A DNA stretch of 64,000 nucleotides, from assembly GCF_028657195.3 (NCBI RefSeq), contig NZ_JANCPR020000019.1:62001-126000 (forward strand). Reading direction: 5' to 3'. This document shows positions 1-8,345 of the stretch, piece after piece. A program made the translations under genes and the position numbers. The notes beneath the pieces are model-generated. The model was not told the origin of the DNA, ran no database searches, and saw only the letters and a list, made by a program, of their open reading frames with translations. Within the stretch, counting starts at the first letter, position 1. Each line of letters opens with the position of its first letter. Origin of the DNA: Streptomyces iconiensis. Lineage in GTDB: Bacteria; Actinomycetota; Actinomycetes; Streptomycetales; Streptomycetaceae.

Positions 1-21
1 GTCTGGTGCTGCGTCATGTGG

Positions 22-1611
22 CTAGTCACTCTCTTGTCGCTCGTCGGGGCGGCCGTGCGTGTCAGGTCCCTCCGCCGGGCCGCTGCCGGAGACGAAGGCG
101 GCCAGCCCGGTGAAGGACTCCTCCGGCGGCACGCCCGAGGTGTCCTCCCCCGCGGGTGCGCTCATGGCGTGGCGGGGGCCCGGTACGTTCCTTGGCGGTC
201 TGTCCCGCTTGGGCAGTCCGCCCGGTGTGGTGTCGCCGGTGAACGGCTCCTCGTCGAGCGGCTCCTCGTCGGGGCCGGCTGTCTGCAGCGGGCCGTCCGG
301 GACGGTGGGAGGGCCGGCCGTCGCGGGCTCGGGTGCCCGCTGCGGCGTGGCCGACCGCCCCAAGGCCGACTCCGAGTACGGACGCTTGTCGAGGGGCTTG
401 AAGTACCTGTGGGGCACCACGACGACGACGGCGGTGCCGAGCCACGGCGAGTCGTCGAAGGTGACGGTGATCCCGTGCTTGCGGGCGAGGTTGCCCACGA
501 CGCGCAGGCCGAGCTGCGCGTCCTCCGCCAGGCCGCCGGGTCCCGAGCCGACGGCCACGCCGTTCAGCAGCCGCAACGCCTGACGCCTCTTCTCCTCCCT
601 GAGCCCTGTGCCCGAGTCCTGGATCTCGATGCCCAGCCCGTTGGGCACTTCCCTGCCGGACACGATCACTGGCTCCGCCGGGGGCGAGTACCGGGACGCG
701 TTGTCCATGAGGTGGGCGAAGATCAGCGTGAGGTGGTCGACCAGGTTGCCGTCCACGCCCAGTTCAGGAAGCCTGCGCACCTGTACGCGCCTGAACTCCT
801 TGATACGGGCCATACCGCCCCGGACCACGCTGAGCAGCGGCTGCGGTGTCTGCCACTGCCTGCCCGGCCGGTCGGCCCCGCCCAGGACGACGATGCTGGC
901 TGCCAGGCAGTCGGCCGGGCCGATCTCCTGGTCCAGATCCATGAGGTCCCGGGCGACCGCCGGCAGGCGGGAGTGCACGCCCTGCATCTCGTGCAGCTGG
1001 GCACGGATCTTGTTCGTGTAGACCTGCAGTCGGCTACCGATGCTCACCACCGACCGCCGGGCCGAGGTGCTGCGGTCGAACTCCTCCTCGATGGCGAGCA
1101 GGGAGGTCCGCAGAATCTTCCTGAACGTGCTCCGGAACTCCTCCGGTACGGCGGGGTCCTCGGCGAGCGGCCGGAGCACGTCGTCCATCGCCGCGTTCTG
1201 GCGCAGCTCGTCGACCGCCCTGGGCAGGAACTCCTCCGCCAGCCGGACCAGTTGCACCTTGTGCAGCTCGGTCAGCCGGGACAGCCCGGCGTACAGCGAG
1301 GAGACCTCGGTGGCGTGCTTCTCCTCCGCGGACGCCAGCCGCTGTTCCCACTGTTCCTTGTCCCGCGCCGCCTGTGTCCGGTGTTCCCCGGCGGCCTGGC
1401 GCGTCCGGCGTTCGGTGTAGAGCAGTCGCTCGACGCAGACGGCTGTGGCCGCTGTGGCCACCGCCCCGACGATGAGAGCGGTGAGCCTGGCCTGGGTCGT
1501 CCCCGTGGCCATCGCCACAAGCGTGGCCACACATATAGCGACGGGCAGGGACCACCATGCGTACCAGGCAGTTGGCAGCCGGGCCGCGGGTGGGGCGGAG
1601 GCAAGTTCCAT
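22..1611 (-). CDS. Membrane sensor histidine kinase, conservon CvnA-like
   Basis: Probable membrane-anchored sensor kinase of the actinobacterial conservon type (CvnA, which works with a Roadblock protein, a DUF742 protein and a Ras-like GTPase). The protein is 529 aa. Two hydrophobic segments near residues 15-60 are followed by a charged, probably coiled-coil stretch. A GHKL ATPase domain follows, with an N-box (HLMDNASRYSPP, near residue 302) and a G1 box (IEIQDSGTGL). The C-terminal ~130 residues are Pro/Glu-rich and probably disordered. I see no convincing phospho-acceptor His box, which fits CvnA. ATG 1611 is chosen because GAGG lies about 8 nt upstream; a start 27 codons earlier is possible. 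CvnB-D homologues would lie before position 1, outside the window. Confidence 0.85.
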   Translation of the reverse strand: MELASAPPAARLPTAWYAWWSLPVAICVATLVAMATGTTQARLTALIVGAVATAATAVCVERLLYTERRTRQAAGEHRTQAARDKEQWEQRLASAEEKHATEVSSLYAGLSRLTELHKVQLVRLAEEFLPRAVDELRQNAAMDDVLRPLAEDPAVPEEFRSTFRKILRTSLLAIEEEFDRSTSARRSVVSIGSRLQVYTNKIRAQLHEMQGVHSRLPAVARDLMDLDQEIGPADCLAASIVVLGGADRPGRQWQTPQPLLSVVRGGMARIKEFRRVQVRRLPELGVDGNLVDHLTLIFAHLMDNASRYSPPAEPVIVSGREVPNGLGIEIQDSGTGLREEKRRQALRLLNGVAVGSGPGGLAEDAQLGLRVVGNLARKHGITVTFDDSPWLGTAVVVVVPHRYFKPLDKRPYSESALGRSATPQRAPEPATAGPPTVPDGPLQTAGPDEEPLDEEPFTGDTTPGGLPKRDRPPRNVPGPRHAMSAPAGEDTSGVPPEESFTGLAAFVSGSGPAEGPDTHGRPDERQESD

Positions 1612-2458
1612 CGGGATCCTCAACCAATTACTGAAACGGGGGCGGTCGGAACGCACTCGTCGCACAGCCGGTGCCGTACGCGGAGGCGGCATTCACCGAA
1701 TCGCCTGCCGGTACTTCTGGTTGCTCGGATTCCGTGTGTTCCTTTTCTCGGGGCGCCAGGCGGGTGGGCGGCAGGCTCCGGCTCCCTGCGAGTGCTTCAA
1801 CTCGCCGGGCGTTGTGGAGTTTAGCGAGGAGAAGGTCCGCGTTGCAGAAGATGCTGTGTTCTGCCATGCATCTCGAATTTCCGTTCGGATGTAACGCGTG
1901 AGACTTTCCTGGCCCGTTCGCCGGGGCATCGCGCGGATGACGCCGCTGGAGACGGCGAACGGGCCACGTCCAGCGCACAGTCGGCGGAACGAGTGCGCAC
2001 GTCCCGCGCGCATTCCGGCTCACGCCGGGCGCTACGAGACGCCGACGACATACAGCGCCGACAATTCAGCTTGGCGTCATGGCGACACCCTCTGAGCATC
2101 CATCCGCTGGACGAGCCGACTCCTTGATCGATATCGCCTCTCTTTGATCAGCCCCACGGGCAGGGCACCTGGGGGTACCCAACTCGGATGCATCCGCCGA
2201 TTGTGGGGAGACTGTCACTAGCGCCAAAGGCACCCCGCGCAGGCCGCGTCCGGCCTGCGGTGAACGGTCCTCGCGGCGACGGGGCAGCAGCTCTGTCGCC
2301 TGTTTGACCTGGCCCGACAAGTCATCGACCGACAACTTCACCCGGCGCCCTCTTGTCCGGGGAAGAGCACCGAGCCACCGTATGCCCCACCGCACCACGC
2401 ATGGCCGTCATGCACTCAGCACCGACGTGAGCGTTCCCACGAGCAGGAGGACTCACCG
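1612..2458. other. Intergenic region, no gene recognised
   Basis: About 850 bases between divergent genes. It must hold the promoters of the kinase and of the 553-aa gene at 2459. Several short open frames overlap on both strands, but none shows a good ribosome site, codon pattern or recognisable family. An AGGAGG site at 2445-2450 belongs to the gene at 2459. Confidence 0.5.
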
Positions 2459-4120
2459 ATGGGACGAAACGGGGTCAGCGGAGAACTGGCAAAGGTGGTC
2501 ACAGCCAACGTCAGGAGCTGCACGGAAGATTACAAGCGTCGCGAAAAATCCAGCATCGCGCGTCGGAACAAAACCGCCCGCCGGGAAGAGCGGCACAGCG
2601 GGAGCGTGACCTTTTCCGTGCAAGGGGCGCTGGTCCGTGCGCCCAGGGAATTTCCCGCGCCCGACGAGCACGGCGCGGAACGCCTGCGCAGGCTGGACGA
2701 GTGCCTCGCCGTCATCGAGAGGGAATTCCCCGGTGTGGTGGAGACCGGAATCAGCCTGTGCCGGCTCTCCTGCGCGTTGCTGGAAGGCGCGTGGCGCGAG
2801 CGGGCGGAGGCCACGGACGTTCCTGCTTTCGATGATTCGTGCACCTGTACGCTCTGCGCCCACTTGCCCAAGCCGCTCAGCCGCGATCTGAAGGACTACG
2901 ACTGGCGCAGGAGCGACGGCCGCCCGCTCTCGGTCAAGACGTGGCCCTACCGGAGAGAACTCGACAGCGTGCTGACCGGCGGCTGGGTGTGGACCAGGAA
3001 AATGAACGACTCCGACCGGGATCTCGGCCTCAGGCTCCGGCACGAGGACGACATTCTGGTGCTCCACGAGTACAAACGCGTCGAGGCGGCGATCGAGGTG
3101 TCCGCCACCGCGCGGGTCATCGAGCAGCGCCTCGCCGAGGACCGCACGACCAACGGCGCGCGTGCCCTGGTATGCGGCCTCTACGCCGCCTTCAAGCGGA
3201 CCGTCGACGAGTACTGGCTCAAGCGGCATGTGTCGGGCACCGCCGCGCTCCCCCAGTCCACGCCGCTCGACAAACCTGCCTACACCCTGCTGCAGCTGAT
3301 GGACTGCCTGTTCTGGCACGTCTCACCCGACGCCGAGCTCTGGCAGGAAGAACACCTCGCCTCGCTGGTCCTGTGCCGCGTGCTCAACGACATGACCGAC
3401 GTACGCGCGGACGCGGTCACAGGGGAGGTCAGCAACTTCTGGCTGAGCTCCATGTCCACGCACGACAAGGCCCTGTACGGCGCCTGCGTCCTCGCGCTGA
3501 TCAAGTACGGGTGCATGCCGGAGTCCCACGGGCCGCTGTGGAACGGGTGGCTGATGGGCACCACGATCGTCTGGGAAGGGCTGACCGGCCGGCACGCCCT
3601 ATGGTTCGACGGGATCACCAACGGCCTGCCCCCGGGGGACGACTGCCTGCTGTGCGGCATCGAACCCAACGCCTGCACCGGCCTGCTGACCGACGGCGTC
3701 GCGCTGCGCACCGGCGGCGTGCCCATGGTGGACGTACTCGGCGAACGCGCGGCCCAGCTTTCGGCACGCTGCCATGCCGAACACCCGCGGGCATGGCGGC
3801 TGTTCGACCGGGAACTCGCCGCCTTCGAGGCGCTGCACGGGGAATGGCGCGGTGACATCGGCACAACCTGGGAGATACTGCGCCGCACGTACATAGCGGC
3901 CGTCATCGCCTCCCTGGCCGGCGGTGAGGGCGCCCGCGACGTCCAGATCGACTCCGGGGACGTCGGCGCCGACCTGTTCCACGCGCTGCACCGACCGCCG
4001 ACGTGGAAGGAGGACACGGCTCTGCTCGCCTACATGTTCGGCTGCGCTCACCCGCACTTCCTGTGGAACGGCCAGGGCTTCGCGCCGACCGCGGTCGGCG
4101 GTGACTGGCTGGACGGCTGA
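2459..4120 (+). CDS. Uncharacterised 553-aa protein, possible terpene-synthase-like fold
   Basis: I cannot assign this to a named family. It is soluble (no signal or membrane segment), Trp- and Cys-rich and largely alpha-helical in appearance. Around residues 300-325 it has RVLNDMTDVRADAVTGE, which resembles the NSE/DTE metal-binding triad of class I terpene synthases (N-D-x-x-S/T/D...E) and sits in a helical context. An acidic stretch, RHEDDILVLHEY, lies about 100 residues earlier, where an Asp-rich motif would be expected, although the usual DDxxD is absent. Two isoprenoid-type enzymes lie 3-5 kb downstream. ATG 2459 has GGAGG 8 nt upstream, a strong start. A terpenoid-cyclase role is inference; it could be an unrelated helical protein. 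Confidence 0.7.
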   Translation: MGRNGVSGELAKVVTANVRSCTEDYKRREKSSIARRNKTARREERHSGSVTFSVQGALVRAPREFPAPDEHGAERLRRLDECLAVIEREFPGVVETGISLCRLSCALLEGAWRERAEATDVPAFDDSCTCTLCAHLPKPLSRDLKDYDWRRSDGRPLSVKTWPYRRELDSVLTGGWVWTRKMNDSDRDLGLRLRHEDDILVLHEYKRVEAAIEVSATARVIEQRLAEDRTTNGARALVCGLYAAFKRTVDEYWLKRHVSGTAALPQSTPLDKPAYTLLQLMDCLFWHVSPDAELWQEEHLASLVLCRVLNDMTDVRADAVTGEVSNFWLSSMSTHDKALYGACVLALIKYGCMPESHGPLWNGWLMGTTIVWEGLTGRHALWFDGITNGLPPGDDCLLCGIEPNACTGLLTDGVALRTGGVPMVDVLGERAAQLSARCHAEHPRAWRLFDRELAAFEALHGEWRGDIGTTWEILRRTYIAAVIASLAGGEGARDVQIDSGDVGADLFHALHRPPTWKEDTALLAYMFGCAHPHFLWNGQGFAPTAVGGDWLDG

Positions 4121-4435
4121 ACCGCTCGGGCAGCCGGCCCGTAACCGTTCTCCGGCACCCTGACCGGCGCTCCGAGTCGCACCCTCGTCACGTCCGTCAG
4201 GCCGGCGATGCCGTCCTGCTGTCGCGGTCGCGGTGGCCGTGGTGGCCGCCCCGCACAGCACCGTCGTTTCCGGCGGCGCCGGACAGGCCGCTGAGCTGCT
4301 GCGTACGCGGGAGGGGCGCGGCATCGGTGTCGCGCGCGTGCGCGACGATGCCGCCTCGCGCGCGGCGCCGAGGGACCCGGTCGCCGCCCGGGGGCCGTGG
4401 TGGCCGTGGGAGTGCGGGCTTGTGCCGCAGTCGCC
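4121..4435. other. Convergent intergenic region
   Basis: About 315 bases between the 3' ends of the 553-aa gene and the AraC gene. GC-rich, with no coding pattern or clear hairpin terminator that I can support. Confidence 0.4.
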
Positions 4436-5386
4436 TCATCCGCCGGTTTCGGGTTCGCGGGCCGCGAAGGCGGCCGGGGTGAGACCGGTGTGGCCACGGA
4501 AGAAGCGGCCGAAGTTCGCGGGATCGGTGAACCCGAGATGGACGGCCACGGCCCGGGCGTCCCAACCGGCACCTCCCAGCAGGCGGCGGGCTTCGAGCAG
4601 CCGCCGCTCGTCGATGACCTCACGCGCTCCCTTGCCGGTGGCGTCCCGGGCCGCGCGGCTGAGGGTGCGAACCGAACAGCCGAGCAGCCCGGCATAGTCC
4701 GCAGCCCGGTGCAGTTCCCGGAAGTGCAGCTCCAGGGCTTCCACGAACCGTGCGTACGTGTCCCTGCCGCCCATGCCGCCCGCCGCCGCGCCGGTGGGGG
4801 TGACATCCGGGGAGCCGGCGAGGCGCAGCAGCAGCGATTCGAGCAGGCTGCGCCGCAGAGCGTGGTGGACATCGAGCCGGCGACGCCCCAGTGCACGGTG
4901 TTCGTCCAGGAGCTGGAGTGCCGTCTGCCGCAGCCAGGCCGCGTCATCGGGGTGCGGGCTCAGTACGGCAGGGGCCTCGTGCGCGGTGAGCGGGGCCAGC
5001 AGGCGGGCGGTCCCTGCCGTCAGCACATCCGGCTCGAACAGGATGAACAGGCCGCGGGCGGCGCCCGGCGGATGCCAGCACTGCGCCTGCCCGGGACGAA
5101 CCCACAACCACTGGCCGCAGGCGACGGTCCGCGTGACGTGGTCGACATCGTGGAGCAGCTCGCCCTCGGTCACCAGGATCAGGTAGTGGAAGGTGGCGCG
5201 GCCCGGACGGGGTGGGTTCCACGGCCAGTCGTCGTGCTCGGCGAAGAAGTCCTCGACGGTGCTCACCTCAAGGCCGTATGGCGTACCGACCGGGGGCTGG
5301 AAACCGTACAGCGGAACCGCGGCCCGCACGGCCTGTCCACTGCGTCCGACTCCTGGAGAACTCCCAGGGTGTCGCTTGTCGACCAT
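4436..5386 (-). CDS. AraC-family transcriptional regulator
   Basis: DNA-binding regulator of about 316 aa. The N-terminal half is a cupin-like sensor domain (residues ~30-160, with a hydrophobic, His-containing effector pocket region). The C-terminal ~100 residues are the double helix-turn-helix of the AraC family. The recognisable second HTH signature reads VAVHLGFTDPANFGRFFRGHT, close to the family consensus. It is transcribed away from the MmcQ/YjbR pair; the 134-bp gap between them presumably holds both promoters, so it may control them. The start is uncertain by one codon (GTG 5389 or ATG 5386); no strong ribosome site is visible. Confidence 0.88.
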   Translation of the reverse strand: MVDKRHPGSSPGVGRSGQAVRAAVPLYGFQPPVGTPYGLEVSTVEDFFAEHDDWPWNPPRPGRATFHYLILVTEGELLHDVDHVTRTVACGQWLWVRPGQAQCWHPPGAARGLFILFEPDVLTAGTARLLAPLTAHEAPAVLSPHPDDAAWLRQTALQLLDEHRALGRRRLDVHHALRRSLLESLLLRLAGSPDVTPTGAAAGGMGGRDTYARFVEALELHFRELHRAADYAGLLGCSVRTLSRAARDATGKGAREVIDERRLLEARRLLGGAGWDARAVAVHLGFTDPANFGRFFRGHTGLTPAAFAAREPETGG

Positions 5387-5520
5387 CACGTGTCCGCAGC
5401 CTACCGCCCGGTTTGCCCGCTTCGGGGAAAGGATGGGATGTGCCGCCGTGACCGTGCGGCTGCCGTCAGCGTCCTTCGCCGACGCACCTGCCCACCACCA
5501 TCCCCGGAAAGGAAACGCTC

Positions 5521-5916
5521 GTGAACGGACCGACCCTGCAGACGTTCGCCGCCGAGTGCGCTGAGGAACTTCCCGGAGCCCAGCTGGAGCAACCCTTCGG
5601 TCCTGACTGGGAGGTCTTCAAGGTACGCGGCAAGGTGTTCATGCTGATGACCGAGGTCCCCGGACGTCCCGTCGTGATCCTCAAGGCGGACCCCGACGAG
5701 GCCCGCGCGCTGCGGGAACACAGCAGCCACATCACCCCCGGCTACCACATGAACAAGAAACACTGGATCACGCTGGAGGGCGGGACAGGGATGGACAAGA
5801 AGCTCGTCAAGGAACTCGTCACCGACTCCTACCTGCTCGTCGTCGCCCACCTGCCCAAGGCCCGGCAGCCCGTCGATCCGCACACCTACGGCACCGGCAC
5901 GGGGGTGGCCCGGTGA
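5521..5916 (+). CDS. MmcQ/YjbR family protein (first of pair)
   Basis: Small 131-aa protein of the MmcQ/YjbR family, a compact double-wing fold often called DNA-binding although its molecular role is poorly defined. Typical motifs are FKVRGKVFMLM, a middle VILKADPDEARALRE strand-helix, ITPGYHMNKKHWITL, and a C-terminal ELVTDSYLLVVAHLPK. The GTG start at 5521 has GGAAAGG upstream. Its last codons overlap the start of the next gene by GTGA, so the two are translationally coupled. The paralogous neighbour suggests tandem duplication with divergence. Confidence 0.88.
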   Translation: MNGPTLQTFAAECAEELPGAQLEQPFGPDWEVFKVRGKVFMLMTEVPGRPVVILKADPDEARALREHSSHITPGYHMNKKHWITLEGGTGMDKKLVKELVTDSYLLVVAHLPKARQPVDPHTYGTGTGVAR

Positions 5917-6305
5917 GCGCGGCCGGTGACCACCTCCAGGACACCGCACGCAAGGCGGCCCACGCCCTCCCCGACGTCAGCCACGGCCGCCCCTTCTCCC
6001 CCGGACTCGACGTGTACAAGGTCGCGGACAAGGTGTTTCTGATCGTCACCGACGACCCGGACGAACAGATCATCACGGTCAAGTGCGAGCCCGAGCACGC
6101 GCGCGCACTGGAGCGCGGCTACGCCGCGATCACCCCGGGCCGGTATCTCGACAAGAGACACTGGGTCTCGCTCGGGCCCGGGCGCGGCATCACAAAGCGG
6201 CTGATCAACGATGTGGTCGAGCACTCCTACGACCTGGTCGTCGAAGGTCTGCCACAGAGCAAACGCCCGCCGCGCGCTCCGGGCCCGGACGCGACCGCCC
6301 GGTGA
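5913..6305 (+). CDS. MmcQ/YjbR family protein (second of pair)
   Basis: Paralogue of the preceding gene (130 aa). It shares the motifs YKVADKVFLIV, ITVKCEPEHARALE, ITPGRYLDKRHWVSL and VEHSYDLVVEGLP. It starts with GTG inside the stop region of its neighbour (GTGA overlap), so both probably make one bicistronic message. It also begins further into the family alignment, DTARKAAHALPDVSHGRPF, typical of the family. No partner gene reveals its role. Confidence 0.88.
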   Translation: MSAAGDHLQDTARKAAHALPDVSHGRPFSPGLDVYKVADKVFLIVTDDPDEQIITVKCEPEHARALERGYAAITPGRYLDKRHWVSLGPGRGITKRLINDVVEHSYDLVVEGLPQSKRPPRAPGPDATAR

Positions 6306-6344
6306 GCGTTGGCCGCGCTCCGCTTGGACACGGTGGCGGCGAGA

Positions 6345-6565
6345 TCAGGGGACGGGAACGATGCACGCTTCCTGGGCGACGCTGTCCCTGCCGCAGGGGT
6401 GCAGGCGATACGGGGGGCCTTGGTGGGGAAGGTTTTGCTGCTGGTGTTGAAGTACATCTTGCCCGTCGGGATGTCGTGGCTGCGGCCCTTGACGACGTAC
6501 TTGCCGGTGTCGCACTGTCCCGCGCCCAGCCATATGCGGGATTCGTAGTCGTTCTCCGTCCAGGC
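6345..6565 (-). pseudogene. Frameshifted copy of the small secreted protein at 18153
   Basis: The reverse strand encodes a near copy of the mature part of the 113-aa protein at 18153-18494: WTENDYES-IW-GAGQCDTGKYVV, then YFNTSSKTFPTKAPRIA. After ACP the frame changes. The C-terminal CGRDSVAQEACIVPVP is read one frame over, because a C run of five in the intact paralogue is four here (position ~6396-6399). The region coding for the signal peptide is not recognisable and instead borders an 18-bp tandem repeat. The stop codon and final residues are kept, so the damage is limited. It is either a genuine pseudogene or a one-base sequence error plus a lost 5' end. Confidence 0.7.
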
Positions 6566-6600
6566 CGAGCGGCAGCGCGACGAGGCCGCGCGTCGTGTGC

Positions 6601-6654
6601 GAGCGGTGCGTCGGGGCCGAGCGGTGCGTCGGGGCCGAGCGGTGCCTAGGGGCC
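6601..6654. repeat. Three tandem copies of an 18-bp unit
   Basis: Unit GAGCGGTGCGTCGGGGCC at 6601-6618 and 6619-6636 (identical), plus a third copy at 6637-6654 with two changes. It sits where the signal-peptide region of the adjacent pseudogene would be expected. Confidence 0.9.
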
Positions 6655-6759
6655 GATGTGGCCGGCGCGGCAACCGCGGGCGGTCCCGGGTCCCGCCTGG
6701 CGCCTCGGACAGGCCGGCCACCTGCTGTCCTCGGACGAGGGGGGGCTACCGGCCATGGC

Positions 6760-6939
6760 TCACTCCTTGTCGGCCCTCCGCCGGAGTATCGCCTGTCCCA
6801 CCAAGGCCCCCAGCATCCCGCCGGCCCCGCCGGGGCTGAACGCGAAGGGCCGGCCGAGCAGCCACATCATGAGCACCCCAGCGACGAACCCCCCTGCGAT
6901 CGCTATCGCCACGGCCCCGGTCCAGAACCTCCACGACAT
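6760..6939 (-). CDS. Small membrane protein, 59 aa, unknown
   Basis: Short predicted inner-membrane protein. One hydrophobic helix, TGAVAIAIAGGFVAGVLMMWLL, spans residues ~7-29, and a second Gly/Ala-rich segment, GGAGGMLGALVGQAIL, covers residues ~37-52, before a basic tail RRRADKE. The second half looks like a glycine-zipper helix. I chose ATG 6939 because GGGGGA lies 8 nt upstream; ATG 6957 has GAGG directly against it and is less likely. No family recognised. Confidence 0.5.
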   Translation of the reverse strand: MSWRFWTGAVAIAIAGGFVAGVLMMWLLGRPFAFSPGGAGGMLGALVGQAILRRRADKE

Positions 6940-7225
6940 ACCCCACATCCCCCGCATCCTCACAGCTCGCGTCCGGCGGTGGCGACGTGAGGTTGTCCAG
7001 ACCGCCTCGACGCCGCCGGTCCGGCGGCCCGATTCGTCTGCCGCCCCGTGCTGATGGTCGTCCAAGCGATGGGCGGTATCGAACGTCAAGGTGTCGCCCT
7101 GCTGTCCGCCTCAGCCCTCTCTGGTACACCCGGCTCACCACCCTCCATCCGGTCGACGGCGTCCTGCGCACCTTCCGGCCGCCGCCCGCACCTCGTACGT
7201 GATCCCTGCGTCCAGCATGACCTGC

Positions 7226-8215
7226 TCAACATGCCTGCGTACCTGTGGAGACGGCCATCCTCAGCCGTCCATGCAGAACGCGCAGCACTCCGTCGAGAAG
7301 GTGGCCCGGTGAGGGGTGAAGGGGGAGGGAGACCGGGTGGCGGGTCAGGGAGGCGCCGCGGCGTTCCACGGTGTTCATCACCTGGTGCTGGAAGATCAGG
7401 CCGGGGCGGTACAGCAGTTGGTACTCCGGGGACTGCGGGGCGAGTGCCTCTTCTGCCGCTGCCAGGGCCTTGCGGGCCTTGCGGCAGGCATGGGCGAGCA
7501 GGTCCCGTACCCCGGGGGTGTCGCGGCCCGACTCCAGGTCGGCGCGGGTGACGTCGAAGCGGGCAAGGTCAGTCAGGGGCAGGGTGAGCTTCCCGCTGCG
7601 CAGGTCCTTGGCGAGGTCGGCGAGGTCGTCCGTGCGCTGGACGGCTTCGGCGTTCGCATGGTTCGCGGCGGCGGACGGCTGGGGTACCCCGGGCAGAACC
7701 GCCGGGTGGATGAGGCGATTGAGCGGCACGTTGATGCGCTCGATGTACTGGTAGTAGTCCTCTTCGGTCGGGTACTCGGTGTACGTCAACTGCTGGGCCT
7801 GGCCCGCCATGAGGATGTGCACGTCGGCGTGGGACAGCTCGCGCGCGACCACGGTGTGCAGGAAGGCGCGCAGGAACGGCTGCTCGGCCCGGCCGGTGAC
7901 CAGCCCTTGCCGGACCTGTTCGTTCCAGGCATGCAGCGGTCCGGGGTGACGCCGGTTGACCGGTACATCGGCCAGGTTGTCGCCGTGGAGACCGAAGGCG
8001 ATGACGGCGAACAGATACGGCTGCGACGCCGGGGGCACGAAGAACCGAGCAGGCATGTACCACAGGGGGTAGCGACGGAACGCCATACCGGCCGCCGCCG
8101 TGTAGTCGGCCCGGAGTCGGGCATGCCCCAGGCCGGCCGCATCCAGTGCATGACCCCAGGGGGTGAGCGCCCGCGACCGGGCGATCCGGGACAGCGGCTT
8201 CCAAGCTGAGGGCAT
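7226..8215 (-). CDS. Squalene/phytoene synthase-like prenyl-condensing enzyme
   Basis: 329-aa member of the trans-isoprenyl diphosphate synthase superfamily (squalene/phytoene synthase branch), which condenses two allylic prenyl diphosphates head to head using Mg2+. Both Asp-rich motifs are present: DNLADVPVN near residue 77, and QRTDDLADLAKDLRSGKLTLP near residue 200, which matches the family's second signature. It also has a YxxRIN-like segment (YYQYIERINVP). ATG 8215 has GGGAGGAAG upstream. It is divergent from the cis-prenyltransferase at 8346, suggesting a shared promoter region and a shared isoprenoid role. The product cannot be deduced; hopanoid or carotenoid partners (squalene cyclase, desaturases) are not in the window. 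Confidence 0.82.
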   Translation of the reverse strand: MPSAWKPLSRIARSRALTPWGHALDAAGLGHARLRADYTAAAGMAFRRYPLWYMPARFFVPPASQPYLFAVIAFGLHGDNLADVPVNRRHPGPLHAWNEQVRQGLVTGRAEQPFLRAFLHTVVARELSHADVHILMAGQAQQLTYTEYPTEEDYYQYIERINVPLNRLIHPAVLPGVPQPSAAANHANAEAVQRTDDLADLAKDLRSGKLTLPLTDLARFDVTRADLESGRDTPGVRDLLAHACRKARKALAAAEEALAPQSPEYQLLYRPGLIFQHQVMNTVERRGASLTRHPVSLPLHPSPGHLLDGVLRVLHGRLRMAVSTGTQAC

Positions 8216-8345
8216 GAGCGGGCTTCCTCCCAACGCCCGCGTGCTGCACACGCGGTGTGTATGCGGAACGGGTGGCGCACACACCACCCGGGTATGTCAC
8301 TTTCCAGAATCAATTAGTCACCGTATGTATTCATTTGGAGGATGG

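Noticed and set aside
16..1824. A 602-aa + strand frame opposite the sensor kinase
   Set aside because: Arg/Gly/Pro-rich antisense shadow of the kinase; no family motif or ribosome site, while the opposite strand has a complete histidine kinase.
6227..6721. A 164-aa reverse frame as an intact gene
   Set aside because: Its middle matches the secreted protein but both ends are out-of-frame; it is the pseudogene described, not a new protein.
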